Shown: positions 34,930 through 45,043 of the stretch, in pieces
How positions within the stretch are numbered: position 1 is the first letter of the stretch
Layout: each line of letters begins with the position of its first letter
Assembly: GCA_013400115.1 (NCBI GenBank)
Contig: VXBP01002288.1
Span: 1-64,000 of the forward strand
Source: Rhinopomastus cyanomelas
Taxonomy: Eukaryota; Chordata; Aves; Bucerotiformes; Rhinopomastidae
DNA length: 64,000 bases
Direction: 5' to 3'
Made by a program: the position numbers and the translations under genes
The notes under the pieces: model-generated
Databases searched by the model: none
Seen by the model: only the letters and a program-made list of their open reading frames with translations
What the model was told of the DNA's origin: nothing

Positions 34930-35160
34930 TCTTAAATTCTTCAGCGTAGCTTCTCCACCTCAGTGCTCATCGGGCAGGTCTTATTCGTCAGCACCTGAAC
35001 TGCATCCCTCGATGCAGCAGACATGCTTTCAAACAAAGAACCTAGAATCTGTCTTTCATGCCCAAGGTTTAAAGATTCTTGAGTCCTTCTGCTTTCTTCA
35101 GCTAAGCACATAGGAATCCTCCCCAATACTTGAGCATCCCTAGTTTTCCTCAGCAGCAGA
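34930..35160 (-). other. Possible internal leader or 5' coding remnant of the adjacent LTR-like element
   Basis: Downstream (in minus orientation) of the LTR-like repeat, a minus-strand open frame at 35126-34941 gives 61 residues. It ends in VLTNKTCPMSTEVEKLR, a weakly heptad-like, charged segment. It could be the start of a retroviral gag-like frame, or it could be a CR1 ORF1 coiled coil, since CR1 ORF1 at 13.9 kb also ends heptads with VEKLQPEVERLR. I cannot decide between these from the sequence alone. Confidence 0.35.
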
Positions 35161-35802
35161 AATGAAACAGTCTGTCTTCCTGCTGATCAATGCTCTCTCA
35201 GATTGCAACGGCTGTGGCCACATGGCCCTGGCCATGTGTGAGACCCAAGATGGAGACTAACCTCATGCCCTCATCAGCAGGGGCTCTCCCACACTCTGCA
35301 AACGTGGTCAAGAGGGTTCCATGACCCACCCCTCTCCTCTCTCCTTCTGTCTCAGCTCCAGGGGGAAATGAAAGAATCCCTTTAGATCATCAGTGGTCAC
35401 TGAACGGCTGCTTCATGGTGGGGAGTACAATGGTAGATCGGCACCAAGATCTTGCTTCTCCAGCCTGCGGTGCCAGCTCCAGACTGGGCTGCGTTGAAGC
35501 CAGCACCGCTGCTACTAAGCCGGGGTTTTGGCCACACGATGGCGCCGCATCCCTCCCCACGGTGGAGCGGGTCTGGGGTTTGAGCTGGGGCCAGGGCTGG
35601 GGCCAAGCCACAGCAGGCCTGTATTTCTCCCCCCACCCCACCACCCTGGAAGTGTGTTGGGGGCAGGTTTTTTTGCTGGGCTAGAAGCCCTGAGCAAAAA
35701 GAGGCAAGGCTAAGGTCACACACCCCTTTTATCTTCCCAACTAGCCCATCCCTCAAGGGCAGGTACCTAGTACAATTCTATAGTGTAACCTCCCCCAGGA
35801 CA
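35161..35802 (-). mobile_element. LTR-like GC-rich repeat, minus-strand copy
   Basis: In minus orientation the unit starts TGTCCTGGGGGAGG at 35802. It has a TATA-like ATAAAAG at 35732-35726 and a strong hairpin at 35700-35670. About 200 bases of CpG-containing GC-rich sequence follow, and then a stretch homologous to the plus-strand repeat at 43100-43472. The shared landmarks are GGAGAAGCAAGA, CCCCTGGAGCTGAGACAG, GTCTCCAT, GATCAGCAGG and CATTTCTGC. A TG start, a TATA box about 30 bases before a plausible start, and a hairpin in the R-like part suggest a retroviral LTR. The CpGs of the other copy appear here as TG or CA, as expected of an older methylated copy. No primer-binding site is visible at this copy. 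Confidence 0.55.
35670..35700. repeat. Hairpin-forming inverted repeat
   Basis: TTTTTGCT, then GGGCT, a short AGA loop, AGCCC and finally AGCAAAAA form two nested stems with one or two unpaired bases. It lies about 30 bases downstream of the minus-strand TATA-like box, where LTR R regions commonly fold. Confidence 0.7.
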
Positions 35803-36034
35803 GATCACTGGTAGGGGGGTCCTTTTAAAGCAACATAACTTCGTGAAAGCACAAATCTATACATCTGAAAATTCTGGTAATTTTCAAACTGCAACAATTA
35901 CAAATGAAGTATAGATTGTATTCAACTAATTATAATCAATATTCCAATAGATATGGGAACGCTATTGCTACAGAGATCTATGCCAAAAGTACTTGTGACA
36001 ACTCTCCTCTTGCTGTCTATTCATTGATGAAATT

Positions 36035-36583
36035 GTCGCTAGGACAGGACTAGAGAAGTGATTATCCCCCTGTACTCAACACTAGTGAGGCCTCACTGAA
36101 AATATTAAATTCAGTTTTGGTCACCTCGATACAAGAAGGATATTGAAGTGGGTCCAAAAAAGGGCAACAAAGCTACTGAAGGGTCTGGAGGACAGGTCTT
36201 ATGAAAAGCAGATGGAGGAAACTTGGTTTGTTTAGTCTGGAGAAAAGGAAGTTGTGTAAAGATCTTACCACCCTTTATAACTATCTGAAAGGAGATTGTG
36301 GAGAAGTGGGGGGTGGTATCCTCCTCCAAATCACTAGTGATCAGATGAGAGAAAATGGCCTCAGATTGTTCCAGAGGAGCTTTATATCAGACATTAGGAA
36401 AAATTTCTTCACTGAAAGAGCAGTATTGGAACAGGCTGCCCAAGGAAGATACTATCCCTGGAGATGTTCCAAAAATAGGTAGATGCAGCACATGGAAGCA
36501 CTCACTAGGTGTGTTAGCATTGGATTGACTTGTGAACTCGATGATCTGGAAGGCTTCTTTCAATCCCAATTATGCTGATTCTA
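36035..36583 (+). mobile_element. CR1: CR1 LINE C-terminal ORF2 and 3' end
   Basis: It starts near 'RPHLEY..QFW' (CCCCCTGTACTCAACACTAG, degraded) and runs through KGNKATEGSGG. It then gives SLEKRKLCKDLTTLYNYLKG (open at 36201-36482), NFFTERAVLEQAAQ and the 3' part GAACTCGATGATCTGGAAGG, ending ATGCTGATTC. It is a fairly old copy with frameshifts (the WNRLP motif is lost to a frame change at about 36430). Confidence 0.93.
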
Positions 36584-39558
36584 AGAAGCATATTCCTAGG
36601 GGAAGAACTGACTGTTGGTAAACTAATGTATACATATAGAGTCTTCTTCAAGATGGTGGATGTGTTCCTCTGCTAGAGATTAATGCGCTAACAAGTTAGG
36701 TGTTAAATTTCATTACAAGTTCCATATCGCATACAGCTTGGTATCTTCTACTGAAGTGTAACAGTGGACCCTTTCTAGAAGACTAAAGATGATATAAAAA
36801 GTGGCAATTTCCTCTAGTTAAGTATTCTGTTAAGTGTTCCTTCAGAATCATGCTTTTAGTTCCAGTCAAAAAGATTATTCAATATCAGAAAAAATATCAT
36901 AAGTTCTAGTAAACCTTTATATGATTCTCCATTAGTTTTATTTTGTTTTGTCCTTTATAGGCAGTATTATAAAGATTTGAGAGATGCAACAGCTTCTGGA
37001 TACTTAACCTGATTCATAACAGCTATCTAATTAAAAATAGTGTTTCGTCAAACTTTCAACTGGAAAATATGTCATTTTTGACTTATTGACCAAGTCATTG
37101 GTAAATTATCCTGTCACAGAAAAAAATAACACTCTTCATTTCCACATTGTGAACTCCAGTATTTGTCTAATAGGATATTTGTTAGTCTGACTACTCTGAT
37201 TAACTGTTAATCAGACTATTCTGATTCTATTTGTTAATAGAAGCAAATCTGTTTTGGCAATAGTATTTCATCCATTTGTTTGCTCCATTCATTTCTACAA
37301 CTCAGAATAGCATGATACAATTAATATTCTAAATTTGTTCTCAATTCTAGTACAAAATTCAGAGTATTTGCTTGTGATAGACACTCATTAAGGAAAAGTT
37401 TAAGATTAAGCATTGTAGTTGCAGCCTCCAGAGGAGTTCTGTTTGGCCCTTCTAAGGAAACACAACCTGCTTAAGTAGTTACGTTAATGCAGAAATCTAA
37501 GTACAACTGTGTCTGTATCCCCCTCATTAGCCCAAACTACCTGAGTGCTATTTGTCTCAGACTAGAGAAGTTAAAATAAGATGATTATTATGTGGTTTCT
37601 ATGGAGGGGAAAAAAGCTTAAAAAAAGGTTTAAATACATAATTTTTAAAAAGAAGGGGGGGGGGGGGAACAACAGCCAGTAAGGGACTGACAGAAGAGAT
37701 GTCAAAATGTCATTTGGTCCCAGAATTTGATCCATGGCATCACTGTCCTGCCCAGGCCCAAAAATGAGCCTGCATCTGCACAATAGAGGGCAGTGGAGGA
37801 TAGCAAGGAGGAGCCACAAAAACACTGGGGAACAACATGAACTCATGTACAGCTGAATATTGGTTAGTTATGTGCTATTAATAAATAAAAACCTGCTTCA
37901 ATCCTTGTTTGGTTCAAGCCACTTGAACAGGAAAGGTTTTTCCTGTGACACCAACCCATTTTTCTTTGCAAATAGCAACATTAAAATATAAATAGAAACT
38001 TCTCATTACATGACTCTTGAGGACCCATTAGGTAACAACATTGTTTAAATGCTAAAATAATCACAAGCACCATTTGGAGTAGTTAGAATTACTGAAAACC
38101 TAAATACAAGCCAGCAAGGTTGACAATACCTCAAGGACCTAAAAGTAAAAACCACATCAGAGTTATTAAGCCAGAACTGAAAATGTCATGGTGCTATTTG
38201 AACCAAAAAATCATTCTGATCTTTGTTCTCCTGAGAAGTGATCCCTATCACTTTCTATCAGATTGCCATTATGATAAGACTACAGAAGTAATAGTCCAGG
38301 AATAGCAGGCTTTAAACATTTGCATACTTTATCAAGAGTGCTGATCACAGTGACATGCTACTTAACCAAACAATAAAAGAGAAGAAGAAAAAGACCTTCT
38401 ATTTTCTGATCTCTTTTGCATATTGTCATTCTTGCTTAAACTCATTTGTCCATAAAACTCTCTCTGTGATAGAGAATGCCAGATGATGATAATGAATAAG
38501 CACAGACCACTGACTAAATGACAAATTGTGTGCACTCAGCAGACTAGGCTGCTTTTAATGTTTTGTGGCCAATTATTTCAATGTACTGCAAGAAAGGATA
38601 TCAGATGTGTGGCCATACAGCAGTGATTGCTGCCATTAAATATGCAAATCGATTATTTTTGTATGCCATAAACCTCACATCATCTCCAGCACGAAGACAA
38701 ACACGGTAAATGAAAGGGACTTCATAGACTAATATGTTCAGTCTCTGCATTTACAAGCAATTATGTCACACATCCCATTTCATAAACTAATCAAACTTTA
38801 AAATTAATTAAGCTTTTTGCCCCTTTTGTATTGGACACTTTTCCAGACTCCAAGTTCTCAGAAACCTTTAATTCCCGGCATAAATTGTATTCTGTTCCAA
38901 TATATTTCCCTTTAATCTTGCATCGTGTAGACTTTCCCCTTTTGGATGTTTATCATCATTGATATATCTACAGAAAGCTAGCATAATCCCTTCTTAGACT
39001 TAATTTAACAAGGCTAACAAGCCAGGCTTTTCCAGTCTTATTTAATAAATGATGCTTTTTATTTCCTAGTGATTTCTGCATATGCTATTCTGCATTTAGT
39101 CAAATCTGAGTTTCAATCCTTTGGAATTCAGGGATTATATTACTTGGTCCATCCAAGTCTGTATAGTTAGTCTGTAATCAGTCAATTCTTACAAGGTCTA
39201 TTCATCTACTGTTACCAGCTCATGAAATCCTAGTTTATGGCAAAACTATTATTTCAGCAGTGTGTGTCTTTGTATTTTGTCCTTGTGAATTTAATTTCAT
39301 CCTTGTTATTCCAGTCAGCATGGCCATCTCTCACATCTTCCTTTTGCTACAACAGAAAAATATTCTTCTGTAGTAGTGATGACTCCAAAACTCACAATTT
39401 CACTAAATTTTATCAGTATCTTACCCACTTCTTTGCTGAGGGAACTAATGAAATTCTTAAATGCCACTGATAACTTCCCTCCGCTCAGTATTTTCTCAAT
39501 TTATTGCAATTCTAACACACACCCACTTTTTTATTGTTCTTCACTCTCTAGTATAACT
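36584..39558. other. No recognised gene
   Basis: A homopolymer of 13 G is at 37655-37667. The stretch 38560-38720 holds an exact octamer ATGCAAAT (POU-type site) in a locally complex sequence and could be conserved non-coding DNA; this was not tested. Open frames lack motifs. Confidence 0.45.
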
Positions 39559-39837
39559 CTTTTTTTTTTTTTTTTTTTTAACCCANNNNNNNNNNNNNNN
39601 NNNNNNNNNNNNNNNNNNNNNNNNNNNNNNNNNNNNNNNNNNNNNNNNNNNNNNNNNNNNNNNNNNNNNNNNNNNNNNNNNNNNNNNNNNNNNNNNNNNN
39701 NNNNNNNNNNNNNNNNNNNNNNNNNNNNNNNNNNNNNNNNNNNNNNNNNNNNNNNNNNNNNNNNNNNNNNNNNNNNNNNNNNNNNNNNNNNNNNNNNNNN
39801 NNNNNNNNNNNNNNNNNNNNNNNNNNNNNNNNNNNNN
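39559..39837. other. Poly-T run and 252-base sequence gap
   Basis: A run of about 20 T lies at 39559-39579. It is followed by ACCCA and then 252 Ns (39586-39837). Any open frame crossing this is meaningless. Confidence 0.98.
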
Positions 39838-40250
39838 CCTTTGGGTGAGATACAAATCTTCTCGAGAACTTTATAAATCTCTGTAGAGTTACTTTTATAA
39901 TCTAACGCGTTAGTATAGAGCTGCTTTCTTGTTTATCTTAATGCCTTGGTAATGTTAACATTTGTGTACACACATTTTGCATACAGTGCTCATCACCAAC
40001 AATCCATAAAGAACCTGTAAATCTGTTGCTCTAATAAATTACTCTTGTTCACGTGAACTAGCCTTGCCGTTCCTCACTGGACACCGCGCGAGTCCATAGA
40101 TTGTGGCTAGGCGAGAACAGAACACACGATCGAGTGAATCCGAGTTATACGGACTCGTAGTGTGGCACTATCGAGTGAATCCGACCTGGTTATCGGACTT
40201 ATAGTGTGAAATTGGATATTGCTAAGGATTTGGACCTGTACTCCCTGCCA
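39838..40250 (+). mobile_element. LTR-like segment (R-U5 part), 5' side lost in gap
   Basis: It has a TATA-like CATAAAG at 40005-40011, a polyadenylation signal AATAAA at 40033-40038, and a GC- and CpG-rich region at 40065-40215 unlike the AT-rich surroundings. The order TATA, AATAAA, then GC-richer U5 is typical of a retroviral LTR. Two hairpin-forming direct repeats sit in the U5-like part. No terminal CA plus primer-binding site is obvious, so this may be a solo LTR. The left boundary may lie in the gap. No family could be assigned. Confidence 0.5.
40129..40208 (+). repeat. Tandem pair of hairpin-forming 36-39 base units
   Basis: Unit 1 (40129-40164) and unit 2 (40170-40208) both start ATCGAGTGAATCCGA and end TAGTGTG. 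Each can fold: TCCG with CGGA in unit 1, TCCGA with TCGGA in unit 2. The loops differ (AGTTATA versus CCTGGTTA). Confidence 0.85.
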
Positions 40251-40654
40251 AATCCACTGCCCCCTCCCTTAACGCAACAATATTAAAGCTTCCATTTTTT
40301 CATTTGACTATCAAATATCTTTCAATAGAATGTCTGGAACCATCTATTTTTGCTAACTTAGCTTTGTGTATGATTTTATATTTTACTTGCTATCCTGTCA
40401 GCATTTTTTGATAGAATTCTAAATCCTCTTGTATAATGAATATTGGATTAACAAGCTTGTAGTGGATTAGATCACTTCCCCTTCCTCGTTTCTTAAATAC
40501 AGGTGTTAATTTGTTATTCTCAAATAAGGTGTTAGATTTATCTTGCTAGATTTATTTTAAATAAATAAAATCTTCCTGGGACACCTCTTTAAAAATTATG
40601 CAGTGTCCCCACACCTGACACATTCAATGCAGATAATTTTGCTCTGCTTGCATT
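40251..40654. other. No recognised gene
   Basis: AT-rich sequence between the LTR-like piece and the microsatellite. Nothing recognised. Confidence 0.5.
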
Positions 40655-40817
40655 CTATTTCTTTTCTTCTTTTCTTTTCTTTTCTTTTCTTTTCTTTTCT
40701 TTTCTTTTCTTTTCTTTTCTTTTCTTTTCTTTTCTTTTCTTTTCTTTTCTTTTCTTTTCTTTTCTTTTCTTTTCTTTTCTTTTCTTTTCTTTTCTTTTCT
40801 TTTCTTTTCTTTTCTTT

Positions 40818-40881
<64 letters not shown>

Positions 40882-40883
40882 TC
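40655..40883 (+). repeat. (TTTTC)n to (TTTC)n compound microsatellite
   Basis: About 150 bases of the pentamer CTTTT change at about 40820 into about 60 bases of the tetramer CTTT. All is pyrimidine on this strand. The frames on both strands (FFSFLFFSFL and KKRKEKKRKE) are spurious. The purine/pyrimidine mirror symmetry could support triplex (H-DNA) formation. Confidence 0.98.
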
Positions 40884-42873
40884 AAGACCTTTGCTATTTC
40901 TTTTAATAGTTTTACAAGTATATCAGAACTTGCCTTTGGGAAATTTCTTCCACTCTCTACATGTCATGTCTTCTGCAACACTACTTTAATCAGGCTCTTT
41001 TTTTCCCCTCCAGTTCTGTAATTCCTTGAAGAGATTTGTCCAGTTAATTATTTAGCTATATAGTAATCTACTCCCCACTTTTATTTGTAAATTTTTTACA
41101 AATCCAAGCTTCCTGAGGTATTCAGTTTCATTTATTTTATTGGTTCCCTTAGAGTCTCAAAAAATTTTAATATCAGTCACTTTAGTAAGGACTTGCATTT
41201 TAACAAATTAGACAATTGATATAAAGAATTGTGTGTATTTGAAGTAGTTGTGACACTGCATTATGACTAAGAGGCAAAGAATGTGAATTCAGGAGAAAAA
41301 TTCCTGTGTAACTTTGCACACCACACTTGGTACAGGTCTGTCTAGCTGAGTGTGGGAAGCTGAGTTTCTGTCCATTTGCATACTTTTTTCACCAATACCA
41401 TTACAGTGATTTCCTTCTGCTTTTATGTAATCTTGTGGATTAAATAGATTCTCCCAGAAATAACAAAAAGTTCTTACCATTCTTCTCTGAGATAACTTTC
41501 AGAAATGCATGTGATTTCACATGTTCCAGAGGTACCAGAAGTTCTTAATTCAAATTCCTGGATTTCATCACAGAGTATATATCTCATCTTGACTACTAGG
41601 TGCCTGCATGACAGCAGCTTAAAGCTGGTATGTGTGACAATTATAATTTCTACATGAAACAGAGTTTAACCAAAATGCATATCTCAGGCAGATTCAGGGT
41701 ATTCATCACGCAAAAGTGGATCCGTGGGAGAAACTTAAAGTACTGACACTTTACAAATTATAAGTATGATGTAGTAAAGTCCCAAACTTCTTGTCTGTAA
41801 GACATGTTAAGATGAATTTATTATGATCACTGGCATCTTTCACCTTCACGAATTTATTTTATTGTGCAACTGGTGATATGCACAACAGTGACTTACTTAC
41901 AAAACAGGATCTCTCTGATGAGATAATAATTACACGAGTACTCTAACAAAAATGGAAAATAATTTAATTGCAGAAAAGTACTTTTGTGTTTATTCTTCAG
42001 CACAATCAAGAAACAGTAGTCATACCATCAGTGCTATTGAATGCCTGCAGAAAACAAGAAAAAAAGTCAGTACCCTTACGCTATTACCTCTTACTAATAT
42101 TGTATCTCCTTGCCTACAAAGGAGATTTCTGTGAAGGGCTATTCCAATGTGAAAATAAAAAACCCTTTTGCCATGTCCTTCTGGGTTTGGTTCACAAAAT
42201 TGGTCACTTGAACACGTACACTAAGTAGACCATAAACTGAAACTTACATTTTTAAAGAATAGACTCGGATATCCTGAACTGCTGAGTGAAAGCATTCTCC
42301 CTAGAAACCAACCTACAAGAGCTACAAGCTTCAATCTAAGCTATAGGAGCAAACACTGTGACCTCTGTATAATCCAGTAACCAGGATTTTGCATACTCAC
42401 AACGAACTGTTAAAAAATCATTGTTCATATGACAATGCTTTGGAGAAATTGCTATTGAGTGCAACTTTAAAAATAGAATTTTCCTTTTGCTTAATATTGC
42501 ATTTGGAGACATAAGGTTTATTGAGAAGTAGAGATAGAAATTCATAAATTGCTTACTCACAAAATGTTTGAGTCTTTTCCTGTCTTTCTTGAGTCATTTC
42601 TTCACTCCTGCATTTCTATGAAGATTTTAACACTTTTATCCCATTTTCATCTGTTCATATGAAAAAGTTATAATAACATTTTAGCTGCTGCACCATTAAA
42701 TCTTGAAATTCATTCAAATGTATTGTACAAATGTCTACAATAAAAATCTCCAAAATTACAATGTAACTGATAAAATCAGTTACATGAATTTATAAAAATG
42801 TAATGAAACGCAGGTGACTCTCCAGTTAGATAATGTCTGATCACCCAATGAAGTCAAGCTTGTACTCCAATTT
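40884..42873. other. No recognised gene
   Basis: AT-rich, with no repeat family or motif recognised. Overlapping open frames at 41952-42228 have no known domain. Confidence 0.5.
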
Positions 42874-43505
42874 TTGTAAGCGGCTCCCGAAGAAGCCGCA
42901 ACCTGCCATGGCTTCCCCACGGCCCCGGCCCCGGACTGACCCCACTGCCGGCAGGCACCTGCTGCCGCGGGGTCTGGAAGCGACCCTGTCCGCAACTTGC
43001 CGCGGGTGCGTGGTCCCGCCGCATCACAGCTTCGCTGCCTTAGCACCGCGGCCCCGGACCCGAGAAGCAGTGCCCCGGACCGGAGAAAGCTGCGGACGCT
43101 GCCATGTGCCAGACCCGAGAAGCAGCTTCCCCGCTGCGGCAGCGCGGTGCCGCCGCTGCTCGCTGCAGCACCACAACCGGACTGGAGAAGCAAGACTGGT
43201 GCAGAAATGCCATCACGACCCCTCCACCATGGACAGCCTTCAGCATTGGTGAGCTGGGCTACTCCTCTTCCCCCTGGAGCTGAGACAGGAGAGGGAGAGG
43301 AGAGGAGAGGAGGTTTGGAAGACCCTCTCGGCCATGTGTGGGGGGGTGCGGCCCTGCTGACGCCATGCGGTCGGTCTCCATGTTGGACCCCGCACGCGGC
43401 TGGGGCCCTGTGACTGGGCCGCCGCCATTTGGAAAAGTGTGGTCAGCAGGAGGAGAGACTCATTTCTGCCGCNTGATATTGAATTGTGGCCCTGAACCCA
43501 CCACA
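42874..43505 (+). mobile_element. LTR-like CpG-rich repeat, plus-strand copy
   Basis: This is an abruptly GC- and CpG-rich block in AT-rich DNA. It starts near the hairpin GCGGCT...AGCCGC (42879-42898) and holds several imperfect copies of a CCGGACCCGAGAAGCAG-like unit (about 43058, 43078, 43109 and 43182). From 43100 to 43472 it is homologous to the reverse complement of 35162-35520. A single N at 43473 marks a contig join. After it comes CTGAACCCACCACA, a plausible LTR end, and a primer-binding-site-like match. Compared with the 35 kb copy it keeps its CpGs, so it is younger or less methylated. Alternatively it is the 5' region of a non-LTR element. Confidence 0.55.
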
Positions 43506-43509
43506 AAAT

Positions 43510-43527
43510 TGGTGTCGAAACCCGGGA
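43510..43527 (+). promoter_or_regulatory. Candidate retroviral primer-binding site, tRNA-Phe type
   Basis: TGGTGTCGAAACCCGGGA matches 17 of 18 bases of the complement of the 3' end of animal tRNA-Phe (expected TGGTGCCGAAACCCGGGA). It lies 4 bases after a CCACA that could be the LTR terminus, the normal position of a primer-binding site. The N at 43473 means the link to the LTR-like block upstream depends on a scaffold join. Confidence 0.55.
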
Positions 43528-44184
43528 GCAAAGCACTTTGAGTTTCAGCCTGTTACAATAGAGTGTTCAGATCTCTTCAGAAACAGGAAGAAGTTTTCAT
43601 GGTGTGTCATCTGGTGAGGGCAGCCCAGAGTGAGAAAAAGACATTGCCTGTCAATAGGCATAGAAAACATAGAATAAGATTATTAGTGAGATCCCTATAA
43701 AAGAGGGGAAAGTAAGGTGCAGAGGGAAAATCACATTTCCTATGACATTTTCAATGAACATTTTATTTTCCCTAATTTTTTGCTGCTCTGTGTATGAATA
43801 TACATGTGCCCAGGACAGGTATTAGTGGTGACAGCATGTGTGGCATGTGTTGAACACATGTTAGCATGTAGATATTTTATGCAGATATTTTATGCAGACA
43901 TGGCGCTATAGAAAATTAAATGTAATTCTTCAGCATTGATTCTGACTGGATATCTTCAGAAGGCAAAACGCAATATTTTAAAGCACTAAAATATATCTTC
44001 ACCAACTAAGGTATAAAGTTGTTACAAACACTAGAAAAGAAAAATTTCAAAATGAAAAGTTTTACAAAAACAGTTTTACAAAGCAGGGTACAATAACCTA
44101 CTTGATGGAAGTATAAGAAGAATGCAGGGATGCTCTAAAGGGGAATCTTTACAATATCTTCCGATCATCACAGAGAGAAAAATG
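43528..44184. other. No recognised gene
   Basis: No gag, pol or other retroviral coding sequence follows the candidate primer-binding site. The sequence returns to AT-rich background. GCATGTGTGGCATGTG and a doubled GATATTTTATGCAGA (at about 43869 and 43884) are local short repeats. Confidence 0.5.
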
Positions 44185-44457
44185 TGAATAAAAATCTAGT
44201 GATTTTTTAGACAAGAGGAAATGTCTGCAAGTTGTGGCACAGGAGATTTAGGTTGGATACTAAGAATAATCTTCTTAACCGAAAAGGTTGTAAAGTTCTG
44301 GAATAGGCTTCTCAGGGAATCATTTGAGACACCACCCCTTGAGGTATCAAAAAGACACATAGATGTGGTACTGAGTGCTGGGTTCATGGTTGGATGTGGT
44401 AATCCTAAAGGTCCCTTTCAGCCAAGACAATATTTTTATTTTGTGATTGTGTAATTC
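44185..44457 (+). mobile_element. CR1: Old CR1 LINE 3' fragment
   Basis: GATTTAGGTTGGATACTAAG, then the decayed 'NNLLNRKGCKVLEQ'-type stretch, GGAATCATTTGAGACACC, and the 3' part GGTAATCCTAAAGGTCCC ending TTTGTGATTGTGTAAT. It is more diverged than its neighbours and 5'-truncated. Confidence 0.85.
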
Positions 44458-44689
44458 AAAGAAAAATATTGTATAGAATTGGAATGGTTTTTAATGTTTA
44501 TAAACTGAGAGAAACCAAACAGAAAAGCAGCTTACATAGGTAGGATGTTGCAAATTTTAAGATAGATGTCAACTACTTTATACGTGGATCTAAGATATCA
44601 CATTCTCCAAGGGCATAACACTGCCTAAGTATTCACTTGGGAACAAAATTTTTGTTGACTGTGAGGCCAAATAGAAAACTAGCCAGGTA

Positions 44690-44948
44690 ACGACAGGACT
44701 AGGGGCAATGGAGCAAATCTGGAGATGGGTAGATTTAGACTGGATGTGAGGAGGAAGTTCTTCACCATGAGAGTGGTGAGAGCCTGGAATGGGTTGCCCA
44801 GGAAGGTGATGGAGGCCCCATCCTTGGAGGTGTTTAAGGCCAGGCTGGATGGGGCTCTGGCCAGCCTGATCTAGGGTGGGGTGTCCCTGCCCATGGCTGG
44901 GGGGTTGGAACTGGATGATCCTGTGGTCTCTTCTAACCCTGACTGACT
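44690..44948 (+). mobile_element. CR1: CR1 LINE 3' fragment
   Basis: GGGTAGATTTAGACTGGATG, GAGGAAGTTCTTCACCATG and GGAGGTGTTTAAGGCCAGG encode 'FRLDVRRKFFTM' and 'PSLEVFKARLDGAL'. The 3' block then follows with GGAACTGGATGATCCTGTGG. It is cut short at CCCTGACTGACTG, where a second CR1 tail begins. It belongs to a different subfamily from that tail. Confidence 0.94.
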
Positions 44949-45043
44949 GTGTGACTTGGTCTAGGTGATCCTGCTGTGGCAGGGGGATTGGACTAGATGA
45001 TCTTTCGAGGTCCCTTCCAATCCTTAATGATTCTATGATTCTT
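44949..45043 (+). mobile_element. CR1: CR1 LINE 3' end abutting another CR1
   Basis: TGTGTGACTTGGTCTAGGTG through GGATTGGACTAGATGATC to AATGATTCTATGATTC. It is nearly identical in kind to the 60.5 kb copy and looks young. It is inserted exactly at the truncated tail of the preceding CR1. Confidence 0.95.

Noticed and set aside
35397..35756. Overlapping open frames on both strands at 35.4-35.7 kb as proteins
   Set aside because: GC-rich repeat composition lowers stop frequency in all frames. Frames overlap in four readings and none has a motif.
39376..39876. 166-codon open frame across the gap
   Set aside because: Half of it is N, so it has no meaning.
40603..40989. 128-codon frame rich in Phe, Leu and Ser
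   Set aside because: It is translation of the pyrimidine microsatellite, and the opposite strand gives an equally artificial Lys/Glu/Arg frame.
42874..43440. CpG-island promoter with a first exon of a host gene
   Set aside because: A diverged inverted copy with CpG decay lies at 35.2-35.5 kb, so it is a repeat. No splice-linked coding sequence follows. It cannot be fully excluded without expression data.
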